Shown one piece after another: positions 45,836 through 57,900 of a stretch of DNA of 64,000 bases. A program made the position numbers and the translations under genes. The notes under the pieces were generated by a model. The model was not told where the DNA came from. It saw nothing but the letters and a program-made list of their open reading frames with translations, and did no database searches. Position 1 is the stretch's first letter, and the number at the start of each line of letters is the position of its first letter. Source of the DNA: Lepas anatifera (taxonomy: Eukaryota; Arthropoda; Thecostraca; Lepadidae); the NCBI GenBank assembly GCA_034440635.1, contig JAOTON010001028.1, positions 372,001 through 436,000 on the forward strand, read 5' to 3'.

Positions 45836-48800
45836 CTATGATACTTTTTTATTTTCACGAAAACATGTCTGGTAATGTGCTGAAAAGTGTTAAAACCGAG
45901 GCCGACGGGTGCTGCCATTTTTGGCCATTCCGAGCGGAAAGGACTATTCCATCATCATTCCAACCATCATTCCAGTTTCAGTAGAGCTGAAAGTCCCCAC
46001 GTCATGGGGGGGGTAATATGAGGCCGGTCCTTCAGGCCGTACAGACGATGCAGGAGCCGCGGACATCGACTGCTACATAAAATCGCATCGATACAGCTTC
46101 TGCGGCTGGTGGGACTGAAAGTGGTGGGAATGATCCCCACACTACCCAGAGCGTGGTTTTATCAACATGCCCAGGCGTACTGACTCTTTCTCGAGTGTCC
46201 CTCTGACTGAGCGCCACCATCGGCAAAAAAGGATGGCCAATCAATCTTCAACATGCTACTGACAGGAACTGTCCCCTCTAAAACAAGACTTCTCAAATTT
46301 GGACTGAATTGGGCTGCCTCTCGCTCATGTTGGCTGAAACATTTTCCGCTTTTTTCTCAGTCAGGCACAAATCGGGCAATCTTTGAACAGGGGGGGGGGC
46401 AGACCCCTGCTCCCCCATAATCCAATGCTTACGCAGGATATGCGCTTCCGTGTATAATTAATCATAATTAATTTTACGCTAGCAATGTAGATTTGATCAC
46501 CGAAATGGGAAAACACTCTGCGACGAAATCTATAAGAGGAGGTGACATATGACAGCAAACGTTTAGACAGCATACGTTTGAGCAAAACGTAGCAAACCTG
46601 CCTCTTTCTCGATCTCGTCTGACTTGTAAATCCCTGGTACCACACGCGCCCCCGACTATCCAAATCTCTGGGAAAATAAGCAGCTGAAAATATGCACGAA
46701 GACATGCTCTGAGTCAAGGAAGCCTCTCTCAAGCCCCTATCGCGTACGTTGCGATCTATAGACACACATTTGATGTGCCTAGCATCAGGCACCTGAGCTC
46801 TGAATGCCATTAAAAGTTGACCCCGTAAGATAAAATATACCCTCCAGTCGCCGCCCTTGTAACTACTGCAAGATAAATGGGTGAGAATGCATCCATCCAT
46901 CTTGTCCGCCCCGTCTGCAAAGGCGTGCAATTCCATCGCGGAATCTGTCGGCGGTCCATGCCTCAGTTCAGAAGGACCGGAGCAACTGATCGTACATCAC
47001 ACAGCGTGGCAAAATCAGCCCATCAGCCCCACGCTCACTGATGGTCGGGAAAGAATTTCGTAATCAACGGCCGAGCACGCCCTGTGCAGGGCGCGCATCC
47101 GTTCCACACAAAGCCAGAAGGTATAACGCGCATCCGACCGACGGCGCAACGTACACGCCTCCCCTCCCAATCCTAAATGTTAGCACAACAAGATCGCAGA
47201 TAGGCATTGAGTTTCGCTTATAAGTAGCTCCAATCTGTATGACCCGTTCTAGCATGTCTGGTTTCTAATTAGGAACGATGCGATGCGTTATAACCCCTCC
47301 GGCACATATAGGCAGCTTGTGCGAGACTTCCAACACATTTGTTGGGTTCCGGAAGCCGCACACCCGAGCACTAAAGCACAAACTCACCATATAACGCGTG
47401 GTGGCTGCAGAGACCGCAGCCGTCGCGTCGAACGTGACGCCTGCGGGCACATCGTCGCTGCCGACACCCAGCACAGCACGACATTGCACGCCAACTGAGA
47501 GGTCGGCAGGGAGAGATGCAGACGACCCGTGCACGCGCACCTAGTGCAGCCAAACACAACGGCACCAGCGACCTCGGGTGATTACTGCAAGTGCTGATCG
47601 GATTTAAAGGACGCTGTGTTTGTTAGGGTATGCGTGGACGACAATATCTTGGGGACAAATTAGCTGTCACGTGTGTGTAATTTAATCATTCACTGAGAGG
47701 TAACCGATCTGTGAGCGGCGACCTCCACGTTCTGTCGGCACCAGCCCAGGTGACCCGCTGCCAGCTGGCCGGGCAGCACGGCACGCGGTCCAGCCTTCTC
47801 TACAGTCGGCACAAGGGCAGCGAACAGTGTGGGCACCTAGCCGCCGCCCGGGCTGCCATCACGGCTGCACCAACACAGCCACCGCCAGTCCGTCGGTCGT
47901 CCATCGTCGGTGTCGGGAGATGGCGGCTAACGATCAGTGGAAGAAGAGACAGGTTTGGTCCGTCAAGAATATCAGTGTGGTCTGAGCGGTCGGTACGTCC
48001 TGAGCCCGGACAAATTGGGACAACAGAAGCTTGGTGAGCTGGGGGTAAGGGGAGGGGGGCGCAACCGCATTATTGTTCCGTTAGCCAAACCCGAAAACAG
48101 GGAAATATAGCACCGTTCCTTCCGGAAAATAAAGCTGGCTTCGAACCTATATTGAGAAAGACACGCTTAGACACCTGCCATTCCAGGGAGGTCATGGCAG
48201 CACCGGTATGATATAGATTCTGATCAAGCAGTTGTCCTAAAAACGTTAGGCAGCATCAAGCATCAGACATCAAAAGCATCAAAGATCGGCTAGTCAAGCA
48301 CGATCAGGACAGAGGAGGCTCCTCTTCTGCGTGAGCTCACCGTCACTAATGCCCGGAAACACTCAGCCCACTTACGTCGGAGCAGCGCAAGCCTCCAGCG
48401 TGATATGTTTGACTCCTGCCCTGCACATGACGCACCGATGGTTCAACGCATTAAACGCGAATAGACGGGTAGGGCTAGAAACGTATTGCAACCAGGTTCT
48501 ACCAGGATTCAGAGGCGAATAGAACAGTAGACAAGTCTAAAAAGTTGCATGACAAAAGTCAATCTAGTTGGAAAACAACTTAAAACAAGCTCATAAAAAC
48601 TCGGCCTTCGATGCAAACGCTCCGGCCCTGCTGTTCTGGCCGGTAGCAGCCGGGGAGTAGGAGGGCCTAACACAGACCTGGTCCTAAGCACATACTTATC
48701 AGTGTCACCTCGCATCCCCACCAGTTCGCATCAGAGGTATGACCGCCCATTTCACGCCCAGAGACCGTTTGCCCGGGATACGGAAAGAGGCTGGCCGGCG

Positions 48801-49369
48801 GCAGCTCGCTGCGGCGTTGTGACGTTGAGCGCGTGAGCGGACTTTAAAGACCCGGGGCGGTATTTGTGGTATTTGTGTATTTGTGTATATTGGTACTATA
48901 TTGTTGTATTGTAACCCATGCGCGCCACGACTTGCTTTTGCTTTCGCAATCCTGCTTACATTGTTGTGTCTTCGTGTATGAATAAGAAATAAAATTAATA
49001 CATACATGTACAGAGCCCCCATGTTCTGTAATGCTGTCTCCGAATCTCACTGAAATGCGGATGGCTGGCTTCAAAAAACCCGCTCACACGCTGGTTAAAG
49101 AGGTAGTTTCGCCGGATGTGACTGCGAGATGTGTGTTATCGAAGTTTTTTGTGCGTATTATTCAACCAGAGTGTCTTGCCATTTGTACATGGATTGTCTT
49201 TTCGAAAAAAATTGATGCCAGGATAAGAATAGTCTGTTGTGTATTGTATTGTATCAATGCTGTATTGTATTGTATTGTACAATATTCTATTATAAGTCTA
49301 TTGTGGAGTGTACTAATGCAGTAAAATAAATAAATGCAAGGCCACGGAAGACAATTCGGCCGGACTCAC
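45836..49369. other. No supported gene
   Basis: GC-rich patches around 47400-47560 and 47700-48000 have open frames without domains. A poly-G tract of 10 lies at about 46391-46400. A TATTGTATTGTATTGTA run lies at 49260-49280. The long frame at 46361-46936 is listed separately. Confidence 0.35.
46361..46936 (-). CDS. Long open frame, 191 codons, unknown
   Basis: Begins MELHAFADGADKMDGC and stays open across a stretch of average composition, ending in KDCPICA. It has no transmembrane pattern and no recognised domain. About one frame this long is expected by chance in 64 kb, and it sits inside the presumed intron, so translation is doubtful. Confidence 0.1.
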   Translation of the reverse strand: MELHAFADGADKMDGCILTHLSCSSYKGGDWRVYFILRGQLLMAFRAQVPDARHIKCVSIDRNVRDRGLREASLTQSMSSCIFSAAYFPRDLDSRGRVWYQGFTSQTRSRKRQVCYVLLKRMLSKRLLSYVTSSYRFRRRVFSHFGDQIYIASVKLIMINYTRKRISCVSIGLWGSRGLPPPLFKDCPICA

Positions 49370-49462
49370 CCGTGATGACAATGCCGACTTTGCACTCGTC
49401 ATTCTTGACCAGTTCGATGGTGCTGACCCCTCGTGAGGCCCCACCCACGGTCAGGTTCAGAT
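49370..49462 (-). CDS. GRIP-like scaffold gene, internal exon (N-terminal half of PDZ1)
   Basis: Minus-strand exon of 93 nt between an acceptor (CTCCTCCCGCAG) and a donor (ACGG then GTGAGT). It reads as 2 nt + 30 codons + 1 nt. After a short lead (LNLTVGGASRGV) comes STIELVKNDECKVGIVIT: beta-1, the loop, and beta-2 of a PDZ domain, with GIVITG in the place of the carboxylate-binding GLGF loop. Spacing equals that of GRIP PDZ1 (a T-x-x-E-L start 20 residues before the GG). GRIP proteins are multi-PDZ adaptors beneath the plasma membrane that bind C-termini of receptors and other partners. The 1-nt overhang expects a 2-nt start in the next exon, 41.6 kb away at 7812. Identification as a PDZ start is firm; GRIP is inferred from both halves together. 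Confidence 0.8.
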
Positions 49463-51807
49463 CTGCGGGAGGAGAGCGTGCGCGGTCATTCGCGAGCGAA
49501 CGGCTGCTCCGATGTTTGAAGCATCTTACCGGTCAATAACTATGGTAGCTGATTGCGCCAAAACGGTAGATCATTTCAAGAACAGCCATTTTCATGATAG
49601 CAAACCGGAGAAAATATTCAGCCTGTAGCTACACGCAGCCAATCCTGTACTCAATGATAAAAGGGTCAAACAAGTCAGATCTATATAAAGGGCCAACCAA
49701 AAACTGCTCCAAGCCGACCCCCGGAAAAAGCATACCCTTATTCAGAAAATGGGCTAGCAAAAACTACAAACAAAGCACGAAAAAAGGAAGCAAATTCAAA
49801 ATATTGGGTCCCAAAATTGCTAGCCAAAAAACCACCAAACTTGACTGAAATACGAGGGTGGTTGTGCCGTTTTCACCCCGCACATTTAAATATGAAAGCG
49901 GGATCGTTTGCTTTCCACCAAAAATCCAAGCAATCTAAAAGAGCAATCCACCAAGCAATCCACCAAAATCCAACGCACTGTAGGACTATGAACTCTCAAC
50001 AGCGGTTTTAATCCAGATTTCGTAAGTTCAATTTTTCAGGTGTCATCATTGTAAAATTGAACGTAGAACACGATGACAATCTTATGTTTGCCACATATAC
50101 AGAAAAACTCGAAAAAACAGCCTTAGGAAATGGCTTCTCCCGACAGCGTTTTGGGGCGCAGTCATCGCTTAAATTACCGCCTTTGCTGATACGTGATTTT
50201 AATGACGCCAAACAATCTTCCAAACACTGGCGGACGCAGGAGCGCCGTTTGGGGGAGGCAGCCCGGGAAAAAATCGTTAAATAAAAACATAGTATTTTTG
50301 ACCCTTTCGTTCCTGAATTAATTTTCAAGCTAGGATTTCAGATTCCTTTTGCAAAAATATTTGCATGGGTCAGTTATGAACAGTGCCGTTCCAAATGTTT
50401 ACCTCTGACTCCCTTTCCTCCCAAAATTAAAAATTTTGAGGTGGTCGAGATCTCGACCACTAGGAAGAGATCCGTCAGTTAGGTTTGCATGCCCATATGC
50501 CATTGATTGCATGTGCTGGTCTTCTTTAACGGTACCAAAATAATTCCTCAAGCATGCAGATGCAGTTTAATTTATAATTGGGCCGCAGACAAATCGCAGT
50601 CATGAAATGTGCAGGCGTGCTGACGCAGTGCTGGCAGATGCCCAATACCAAAAAAACTCAAAATTTCCATTTAAACCCTCCAGTTTTCCGCTAAATCAAC
50701 AGCAAAACCTCCAGATTTCCCTCCAAATTTTGAAACGTTTCAAGAGTCATAAAAAATACATCGCAACTATAGGACACCTTGAAGCTGATGCAGGAGATGC
50801 TTCTTAAAATGTTAATTATTGACTCAGCTAGTTATAATGTTTTATTTACACACACAAAAACATTATCCGGCGGCGGTGTCGCTACTCACCGTGCATAGTC
50901 TCACCATGTCTATATTGCCAATGAACGTGTATTCTGTACTAAAGTATGAGGTACGGCGCAGTGTCTCTATTGCCGTGGTACACTGAGGTGAAAATTGATT
51001 CCTTTTGGATACACTGAGTCGGTGCTGAAAGCGAGACCGGATCCTGGTGTCAAACTCGGTTGGAATCAGGCAGAATCATACTCATTGTATTCCCGTCGCA
51101 GACTCAATGCAGTCTCTTCCACTAGATTGAATCTAGCGCTTAGTATTTTTTGAAGCTCATAGAATGATCACCATAAGCTCGGGAATACAATTTCTCATGA
51201 CTGGTTTCAAATGATTCTTCGCTTGGTTTAGCAAAACTCCACGGCATCAGTGCACAACCAGCGAAATAGTCATGGAATCATTATATTCCAACTCCCCACG
51301 AAGCATGGATTAGAAAAATATGCCTCTCCACTTAACAGGGCAACTGAATTCAATGCAAGCCTCAAACGAAACCGCCTCTTTTGAGTCTGCATTTGGCATA
51401 AAAAAGTATAATGACAAAACCGATGCTGGTTTATTTTTAGTCTATGTGGCATACTTTTAGTCGTGCCTGAAGATTCACTCGGTCACTGAATGTTTCTCGT
51501 TCATCTTAGTGTTTTTGTCTTCAATTAAAACTTTCTGTTAAGGATGTTACTTACATTGCTGTGTGGCATTGTCAATACATTAACTTTGTTTAATGTTAAT
51601 GAGGGTGATCTACTCTGTTTAGCGCAATCTTCTTTAGCCTCTAGAAAAGAAAAAATAATCATGACTTTGTATCAGTACACAAGCCACATGACCTTTGTAG
51701 TCGGCGCGCCCCTAAACCACCAATTATGATGATGATGTATCAGTACACAAACTTTAAAGAACAATCACGTTTACCATTTCTTGGACATACATGTAAGTTG
51801 AGCCTTG

Positions 51808-51954
51808 TAAGTTGACAAGGTACACACCGGTCTGGCTCCTCGAATCCTGGATATAAAATACAATATAAGTGCATTTTATATCCAGGATTGCAATCTAAGT
51901 GCATTTTATATTCAGGATTCGAGGAGATATGCCAGTGTGTACCTTGTCAACTTA
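51808..51954. repeat. 147-bp foldback (inverted repeat)
   Basis: Arms begin TAAGTTGACAAGGTACACAC on both sides (the right one inverted), continue with an imperfect stretch and then CTCCTCGAATCCTG and ATATAAAAT. The centre holds a partial third copy of ATCCAGGATT...AAGTGCATTTTATAT. Could be a very small MITE; no target duplication is clear. Confidence 0.8.
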
Positions 51955-52441
51955 TAATTCTGCTCCTCGCTTAAGTACTCCAAAACCTATCCATGTATGA
52001 AATGCCTGTCATGAACAACCATCACTGATCTCGTCCAGGAGCGGTCCAGGCTTACAATTCAAAGACATGCCGCTGTCGCCTGAGATAGCAGCCCTCGTTT
52101 GCTTTGGAGATATAGAGATAATTGTAGACATGTACGTTTTAAAGCATTCCCTCATGGCTAAGCAAATATCATTCTGTACACAGTGTCGCTGTATCTAATA
52201 GCTTCTCACTACTTTTATCAGCTTTGCACAGCAAGGGCTGTTCTGCGCGGCCAGACTTGGGACTTCAGTGCGTGTTGTCGTCCTCTAGATGACACATATG
52301 GACTCCTGGTTCAGCCCACCATTATAATGAAGGCCTGAGCCGTCGCAGCCCCAGTATGCTTTTTCACTTTCGCAAGCTCTCAGCGGAGTCTATCGGTCAT
52401 CAGACTCATCGTAGGCTGCTCCTCTTGATCCGTTTTCGCCG

Positions 52442-52705
52442 CTAGATCTGTCGATGTGGCTTCTCCCGTGCACCGTGCCAAAGGCTGCGTAGCTTCTTCA
52501 GGCCCCTCAGGCCAAAACCTGAATTGGATCGATGCAGGAGCAGACGCCGACGTAATGTGAAAAATGTCTGCAATTCCTCTCGAATCTCTCTCGGATCACG
52601 ACGCCGGAGCTCCATGACCGGCCCTGCGTGCAATGGCGGGTACACTGAAGATGGCGCGAGACGGCGAGCAAGTTTTCTCAGGCGCGGGTCGGAGCGCGCG
52701 CACAC
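52442..52705 (-). CDS. Coding-like open frame of 87 codons, possible alternative exon, unknown
   Basis: Encodes a basic, leucine-rich peptide: LRKLARRLAPSSVYPPLHAG, ELRRRDPREIREELQTFF, TLRRRLLLHRSNSGFG, LRGLKKLRSLWHG. The periodic charge pattern looks like amphipathic helices rather than random sequence. It lies on the same strand as the GRIP-like gene, inside its 4.4 kb intron. The donor is poor (CACG then GTGCAC) and no acceptor is clear. It might be an alternative first exon or a fragment of a mobile-element protein. I recognise no family. Confidence 0.2.
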   Translation of the reverse strand: MCARSDPRLRKLARRLAPSSVYPPLHAGPVMELRRRDPREIREELQTFFTLRRRLLLHRSNSGFGLRGLKKLRSLWHGAREKPHRQI

Positions 52706-53896
52706 AATCTCCGGACACCCCTTGACTTAGATAAAAAATACTGTGGGGGGGTTCGAATGATTGTGTAGCTGAAACTCCCACACTCCTGTTTATTTCTGGT
52801 GACAGAATATATTGATTCCTAGTAAAATATGAAACTTTAAAGATGATATCAATAGCTCTTTGAATTTCGCGGCTAGAATAGGTCGAGTACCTACGGTAAA
52901 ATCATGTAATTTCTGACCGTCAATCGTTGGCAAATGAGATCGGGTAGCTTGCCCTGGGTTCCCCACTCACTTAACAATCAATAGGTAATCATAAGGTGAC
53001 AGTGTTGCAACGCATCCGAATTGAACACGAGCAGAGATCTAAGCCGGAAATGCAAGACTTGAGATCGCTGCTCGGTGCAGGGGGTCCTGGCTGTATTAAT
53101 ACTGTTACGAGATGACAGTGCTATTCCAGTGTCACTTGTTATTCAGTGACAGTGTGACGGTAATGAAAACACCAGACAAACCCTTTAAGAAACCCAAAAC
53201 CCCAGGGGGTCCTGACTCCCATAACGCCTCGGGATCTCACCCATGCGGAAACTGGTGTATTGCACATTAAAATGTATGTGACGAAATGATTAAGGTGACG
53301 CCTTAATTGTCTATATACGCGTATTCATCATCAGCTATGGTAAAAACGCCTACTTCCATGGCATTTCCACGGGGGTTTCTTTGACCTCCAGAGACTACAC
53401 ATTTATTATACGTTATTTATTTCTGGCAATACCGTTTTTCTTACCATGAACTACCAAACAACAGAATCGCTTTTTATTTTAGTTATCCGATATTCGAATA
53501 TCGAAGGGGCTCTTAAACACCCGCCTCCTAGTGGAGAACGCCATTAGCGGGACATAGATTACAGATACCGCAAAACAAATCCCGCAAATCATTTTGGCTC
53601 ACCTGAAAATCCAGGCCTTCAAGTTTTGTCGATGTCACATCAATGGTTTAACAGTGATTAATTTTAAGCACTTCTGAGGGTCCGGCGGTCCACTGTGCAA
53701 CGTTGAGATTTCTTCGCTGTGCCCACTGAGCATGGAATTCATCAGAAATACACTTAAAATGTTAGACTACATCTGGATGGGCCACTTAAAATCGTTTAAC
53801 GACTTCGTCACATCACCTCTCACGAACTCATCGCATTTCATACAGCGTCAGAGACGTATCCAAATTTGAAGACCACACTCAGTGGCGCTGACTCAC

Positions 53897-54031
53897 GTTT
53901 CATCTGAGTCTCGGAGGTGTTATCGGAGCTGGGGCTGGAGGCGGTGTTGGCGAGGACGGTGACACGCTCCTCCCGTCCTCCGAGGCTCGCCGCCGGTGGC
54001 GGCGGCGATGGCGGACTGTACGGCAGGTCAT
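53897..54031 (-). CDS. GRIP-like scaffold gene, internal exon (N-terminal linker before PDZ1)
   Basis: On the minus strand an acceptor (GTGGCCGCAG at the 54032 side) opens a 135-nt exon that closes at a strong donor (AAAC then GTGAGT, at 53897/53896). The open frame is 2 nt + 44 codons + 1 nt. It encodes a low-complexity linker: DLPYSPPSPPPPAASL, then GGREERVTVLANTASS and a Ser/Asp/Thr-rich end finishing QMK. The single leftover nucleotide joins in phase with the 2-nt start of the 49370-49462 exon, which begins PDZ1. GRIP proteins have a variable, unstructured N-terminus before PDZ1, so this content fits. The linker has no family signature of its own; the assignment rests on splice signals, phase, strand and order. 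A decayed minisatellite abuts the acceptor side. The first exon was not found. Confidence 0.65.
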
Positions 54032-54190
54032 CTGCGGCCACACAGAGACACAGTTCACGGTTTGTCTGCAGCCACACGAACACAGGTCACGGGTTGTCTG
54101 TGAGCACGCACTCAGGTCACCAGTCATCGGTACCCACGCGGGGAACAGGCCATATGCAGCCACATACAGAGGCACAGGCCACAGGTCGGG
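54032..54190 (-). repeat. Decayed about 30-bp minisatellite abutting the 54 kb exon acceptor
   Basis: Roughly five diverged units built around CTGCRGCCACAC...CACAGGTCACGGGTTGT. The first overlaps the exon acceptor. On the minus strand GTGTGGCCGCAG at the true acceptor is echoed by GTGTGGCTGCAG in the next unit. Units differ by many substitutions, so the array is older than the one at 7.8 kb. Confidence 0.6.
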
Positions 54191-54199
54191 TTCAAGGGC

Positions 54200-54370
54200 A
54201 GCAACAAAAATGATCGTAAATACAGATGCTCGTACGTAAAGCTAATGCTCTGTTCACATGGCGGATGATCGTACGGTAAATGTTCATACGTGATTAAGTT
54301 GATATACCTACATAATATTTCTTAGTGCAAATGTTCGTACGAGCTAATATCCGTAGACAAAATGTTTTCA
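54200..54370. repeat. Degenerate array of CGTAAATGTTCGTAC-like words, copy 1
   Basis: Words such as GATCGTACGGTAAATGTTC and AAATGTTCGTACGAGCTAAT recur with 20-60 bp spacing. Their reverse complement matches the TACGAACATTAGCG array at 61380-61580. Confidence 0.5.
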
Positions 54371-54724
54371 AGCACGAGTGTTTGTTACGCTGCCATTTGT
54401 ATCTCCAAGGGACGACGCCTGTATCCTGAAATTGGGAATTTACGTAGAAAACCATACCCAGACTTGATGAACTTTGACATCATAAATCTAAGATTTTGAC
54501 ATCATAAACAAAATCAATAAATAAGAAGGATTATGAGTTTCTTTGTTTCAAAAGATGACAATTGGAAGAAGGGCCAGAATAACAATTGAATCCAACATAG
54601 CACCGGATAAAGATCCTGCAGCACTATTTTTGTGAACCTGTTGCCTTCACATGTTATGCAGCATTATTCAAATAGCCTGTCAGGGTTTATTCATAGTGAA
54701 AATAAACAAAGCATGCCATCTTTG

Positions 54725-54726
<2 letters not shown>

Positions 54727-54792
<66 letters not shown>

Positions 54793-54844
54793 GACAGAGA
54801 GAGGGAGAGAGGGAGAGAGAGAGAGAGAGGGGGAGAGGGAGAGG

Positions 54845-54878
<34 letters not shown>

Positions 54879-54922
54879 GGGAGGAGAGAGAGAGAGAGGG
54901 AGAGAGAGAGAGAGAGAGAGAG
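54727..54922. repeat. (GA)n microsatellite, 196 bp
   Basis: Almost pure GAGAGA with scattered GGGAGA interruptions. It creates artificial Arg-Glu and Leu-Ser frames on the two strands. Confidence 0.98.
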
Positions 54923-57900
54923 GTAGAACTTGGATACTGAAAGATTCTAGTACAAAAACTTGACAATAAATGCTCAAAAGGACGAAAACCTGTAAAAGGA
55001 GCATTCCTAATAATCGCTTCTTCGGAAGCACACTGAAAGATCTCAAAGGATGTGAAACGATAATACCTGACAGACAGCAAGTTTAAACCGCGGACACAGT
55101 ACAATTATTCAACCATATAACAAAAACAAAATCAGCCATTGACCCCTCGCATCTCTCAGCGTTGTATAAGTAAGCGAATTATAAGATGTATACGCATCTC
55201 TTAGTACTAATATAAGTAAGAATAGAAATAGCATGTCCAAACTCCTCAACAACACACTCCTCTTTCAACAACAAAGGCCCCACACCTCACAGGCTTGGGA
55301 TCTACGCCTTCGCTGGAACGTATAGCTGGACTCAAAATAAACACGGAGACTAGCGGCAGCACAGATTCGCAGTACCATTGGACAAATGAAATTGAGGAAC
55401 AAATAAAAAAACCTGAAACATTGTTCTTAGCTTTGCTAGCCTTTACTGATAATAGCCCCAGGCTAAGACTTCGTTAGGATTGGTACCATAGAGCAGTACA
55501 ATACATCGTTACATTGCTGGAAACCTGAAAAATAGTCACCATCATTTTTGGCGGACACTACTGACGTAATACATGCTTTGATAAACTCAGCTTCTAACGA
55601 CAGAATTTCGACATTCTAAAAAAACGCAACGGGCAGGGTGAATCATAATATGTAATTTTGAAGCTCCAATGCAAAAAAGCGTCTGAAAGTACCGTGCAAA
55701 CCTGGGGTGTTGAAACGACACCAGTCAGAAATTTTCCACTCCTTTTATATTTTTTCTAAATTGGTGTGGAAAATTACCGAGCTTGTTAGCAAAATGAGCT
55801 AACCGCTTTGAAGATACATTTTGGAAGAGTTTATCTGTGACATGATTTCTAGGCTACGTCCTTGAAACGTTGTTTTTGTATTTCTGTACCGAGAATAGTG
55901 AAAACCATTTGGTCATCTTGTTGTTGAAAGCAATTATCTTGAATTTGTATTTTAAGAGATATTTTTTAACATTGTATCATGAGATTGACCATTTATTGGG
56001 AAGAAAATATTTTTATCTATATCAGCCCTTTATTGCTGCGTCCACGCCGTGTGACACCCAAATTCACTCACGTCTCCTACGACACCCTAGACATAAATAC
56101 TCTGATATTTCAGTTGAACTGAAAGTGTCCGGCAGTTGAATACATTGAAACTCTACATTTTCATTAAATGATTTTTTGGGCAACGAATGCATCCAGTTAC
56201 CCTTCAAACATAGGCACTTCTTTGTATGGCTGGTCAACGGCGTGGACTTGCCAAAACGCCGTCTTTACATCTGCTAAATAAAAGCGCCATCTTTAGGTTT
56301 TGAAGGTAGGTTTCATATTCGTTATTGACAAACATTGTTAGTATTTCTTGTGTGTTTTAGTTGTATAATTTCTAGTCTATCAGGATTTAGAAAATTAATT
56401 TAGAGCAATTTTTGAAATGCAAATTATGTAGCTCAGCACGGCAAGCGGCAACCGATAGAAATTTAAAGTAGTAGTCGCTCTGACGCTGTCGCAACACGCC
56501 GCGCCTGGCTGATTGTAGACGAAAGGAAGAAACAACAACAGCAGCAGAAAGAAAAAGGCTGTAGCTTTGATTAGATTCATGAAGCAGCATATTCATATGA
56601 AGGTGAGTATATATGTGAAGAGGAGCAGAGGAATTTGCAGTAAAGAAAAGAACCTTTTAGCAAGAGTCTGAAGAGTTTATTGCCATGATAGAAGTTCGTA
56701 GTTTCGTCTGGTTAGTTAGTGTAAACCAAGGCTCTACTGGGCCCTAGCATAGGTGTATGCGAGGTGCAGTGATTGAGGTCGAGCCTCAATTCGAAAACTA
56801 TATGTATAGGTATAAGAGGGGCGTTGTCCCGGACAAAAACTATAAGCTATGTTAGATAATTAATTTTGGCACTAGGTATTGCACAAAAACCCTTTCATTT
56901 TTCATTACCTGCCGGTCTCAGAGGCCCTCTCTGCAGAGTTGTTCTAAGGGGGCCCCGATATTTCGTCTCGGGCCCTTGAGAGCTGTCGTGGGAGAGGAGA
57001 GGAGAGGCACAAGAGTTGGTCTGGAAGCCCCCCACCAGAGTTGATCTTCATCCCACAAATGATAGTCTTGGTGGCTCCAGGTTCTTTCCCAAGGTTGGTC
57101 TCGAGGCCCCCAAAGTTTTTTATTTGTGGCAATCACCAATTCCTTAAAAATAATTGGAAACTGCATCGGGTTTCGTTGGTAGATTTACCTGCTTAACCCA
57201 AATTTTTCACATGGTAATGGTAAAAAATTCTGCTTGGGGATGATGAAAAATATTTACTTTGAGAAAATTAAAGGAAATATCCATCCCTCGTTCAAACAAG
57301 GGCTTTGAGAGTTTCCACCTGAGTACCCAAATTGGGAAATTTTTACTCCGCCATACATTTTGAGGGAATTTTCACTCACTCGCTATCATTCCGAGCTGAA
57401 TTTTCCACTCGACACCCTACAAAACCTTTTTGGGTCACTGGAAAGTACCAAGAATACGAAACCAGGATCTATTTTTTATGGGAAAAATATTGTTAAGCTA
57501 TATTCTGGGCCATGTCGCTCGGAATTTTGGGTGGAGCAATGCAAGCGTTGCTAAATAATGTCGACATCTTTGGCTTTAAAAATAAATATTACAATCACAC
57601 GATGTTCTTGTGGTTTAACAAAGATAAAATAAAAAACGTGCTGCCTGAGTTTGATAAAACAATCCCAATATTGTGTATTTGTGCAACAGTGTTTAAATGA
57701 ATAATATCTAAATAGGGAACCCTCACGGGTTATGAAAATTGCACCTCTATTCATTTTCCCACAATATCTCCGAAAACAGCCGGAATATTTGGATGGGTTT
57801 CGATGTTTAGAAAATAACTAATATTGGTATTTTTAAACCTCTGCGTGATTTTAAGGTGGAGAATTTTCACATCCTTTTCACGCTTAGGGGCCTGCCTGGT

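Larger units (their letters stand above)
7813..49369 (-). other. 41.6 kb intron of the GRIP-like gene
   Basis: Bounded by the donor at 49369 and the acceptor at 7813. The 49 kb exon leaves 1 nt over and the 7.8 kb exon should supply 2, so no further exon is required between them. The interval is filled with the SINEs, DNA-transposon derivatives, retroelement and minisatellites listed separately, plus unassigned sequence. Confidence 0.6.
49463..53896 (-). other. 4.4 kb intron of the GRIP-like gene
   Basis: Lies between the two phase-matched minus-strand exons. It holds a small inverted repeat (51808-51954), one coding-like open frame (52442-52705) and a hAT-like terminus near 50225 (CACTGGCGGACGCAGGAG) without a matching partner. 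The remainder is AT-leaning sequence in which I see no gene. Confidence 0.55.

Noticed and set aside
54632..54940. Open frames of Arg-Glu and Leu-Ser repeats
   Set aside because: They are only translations of the GA microsatellite.
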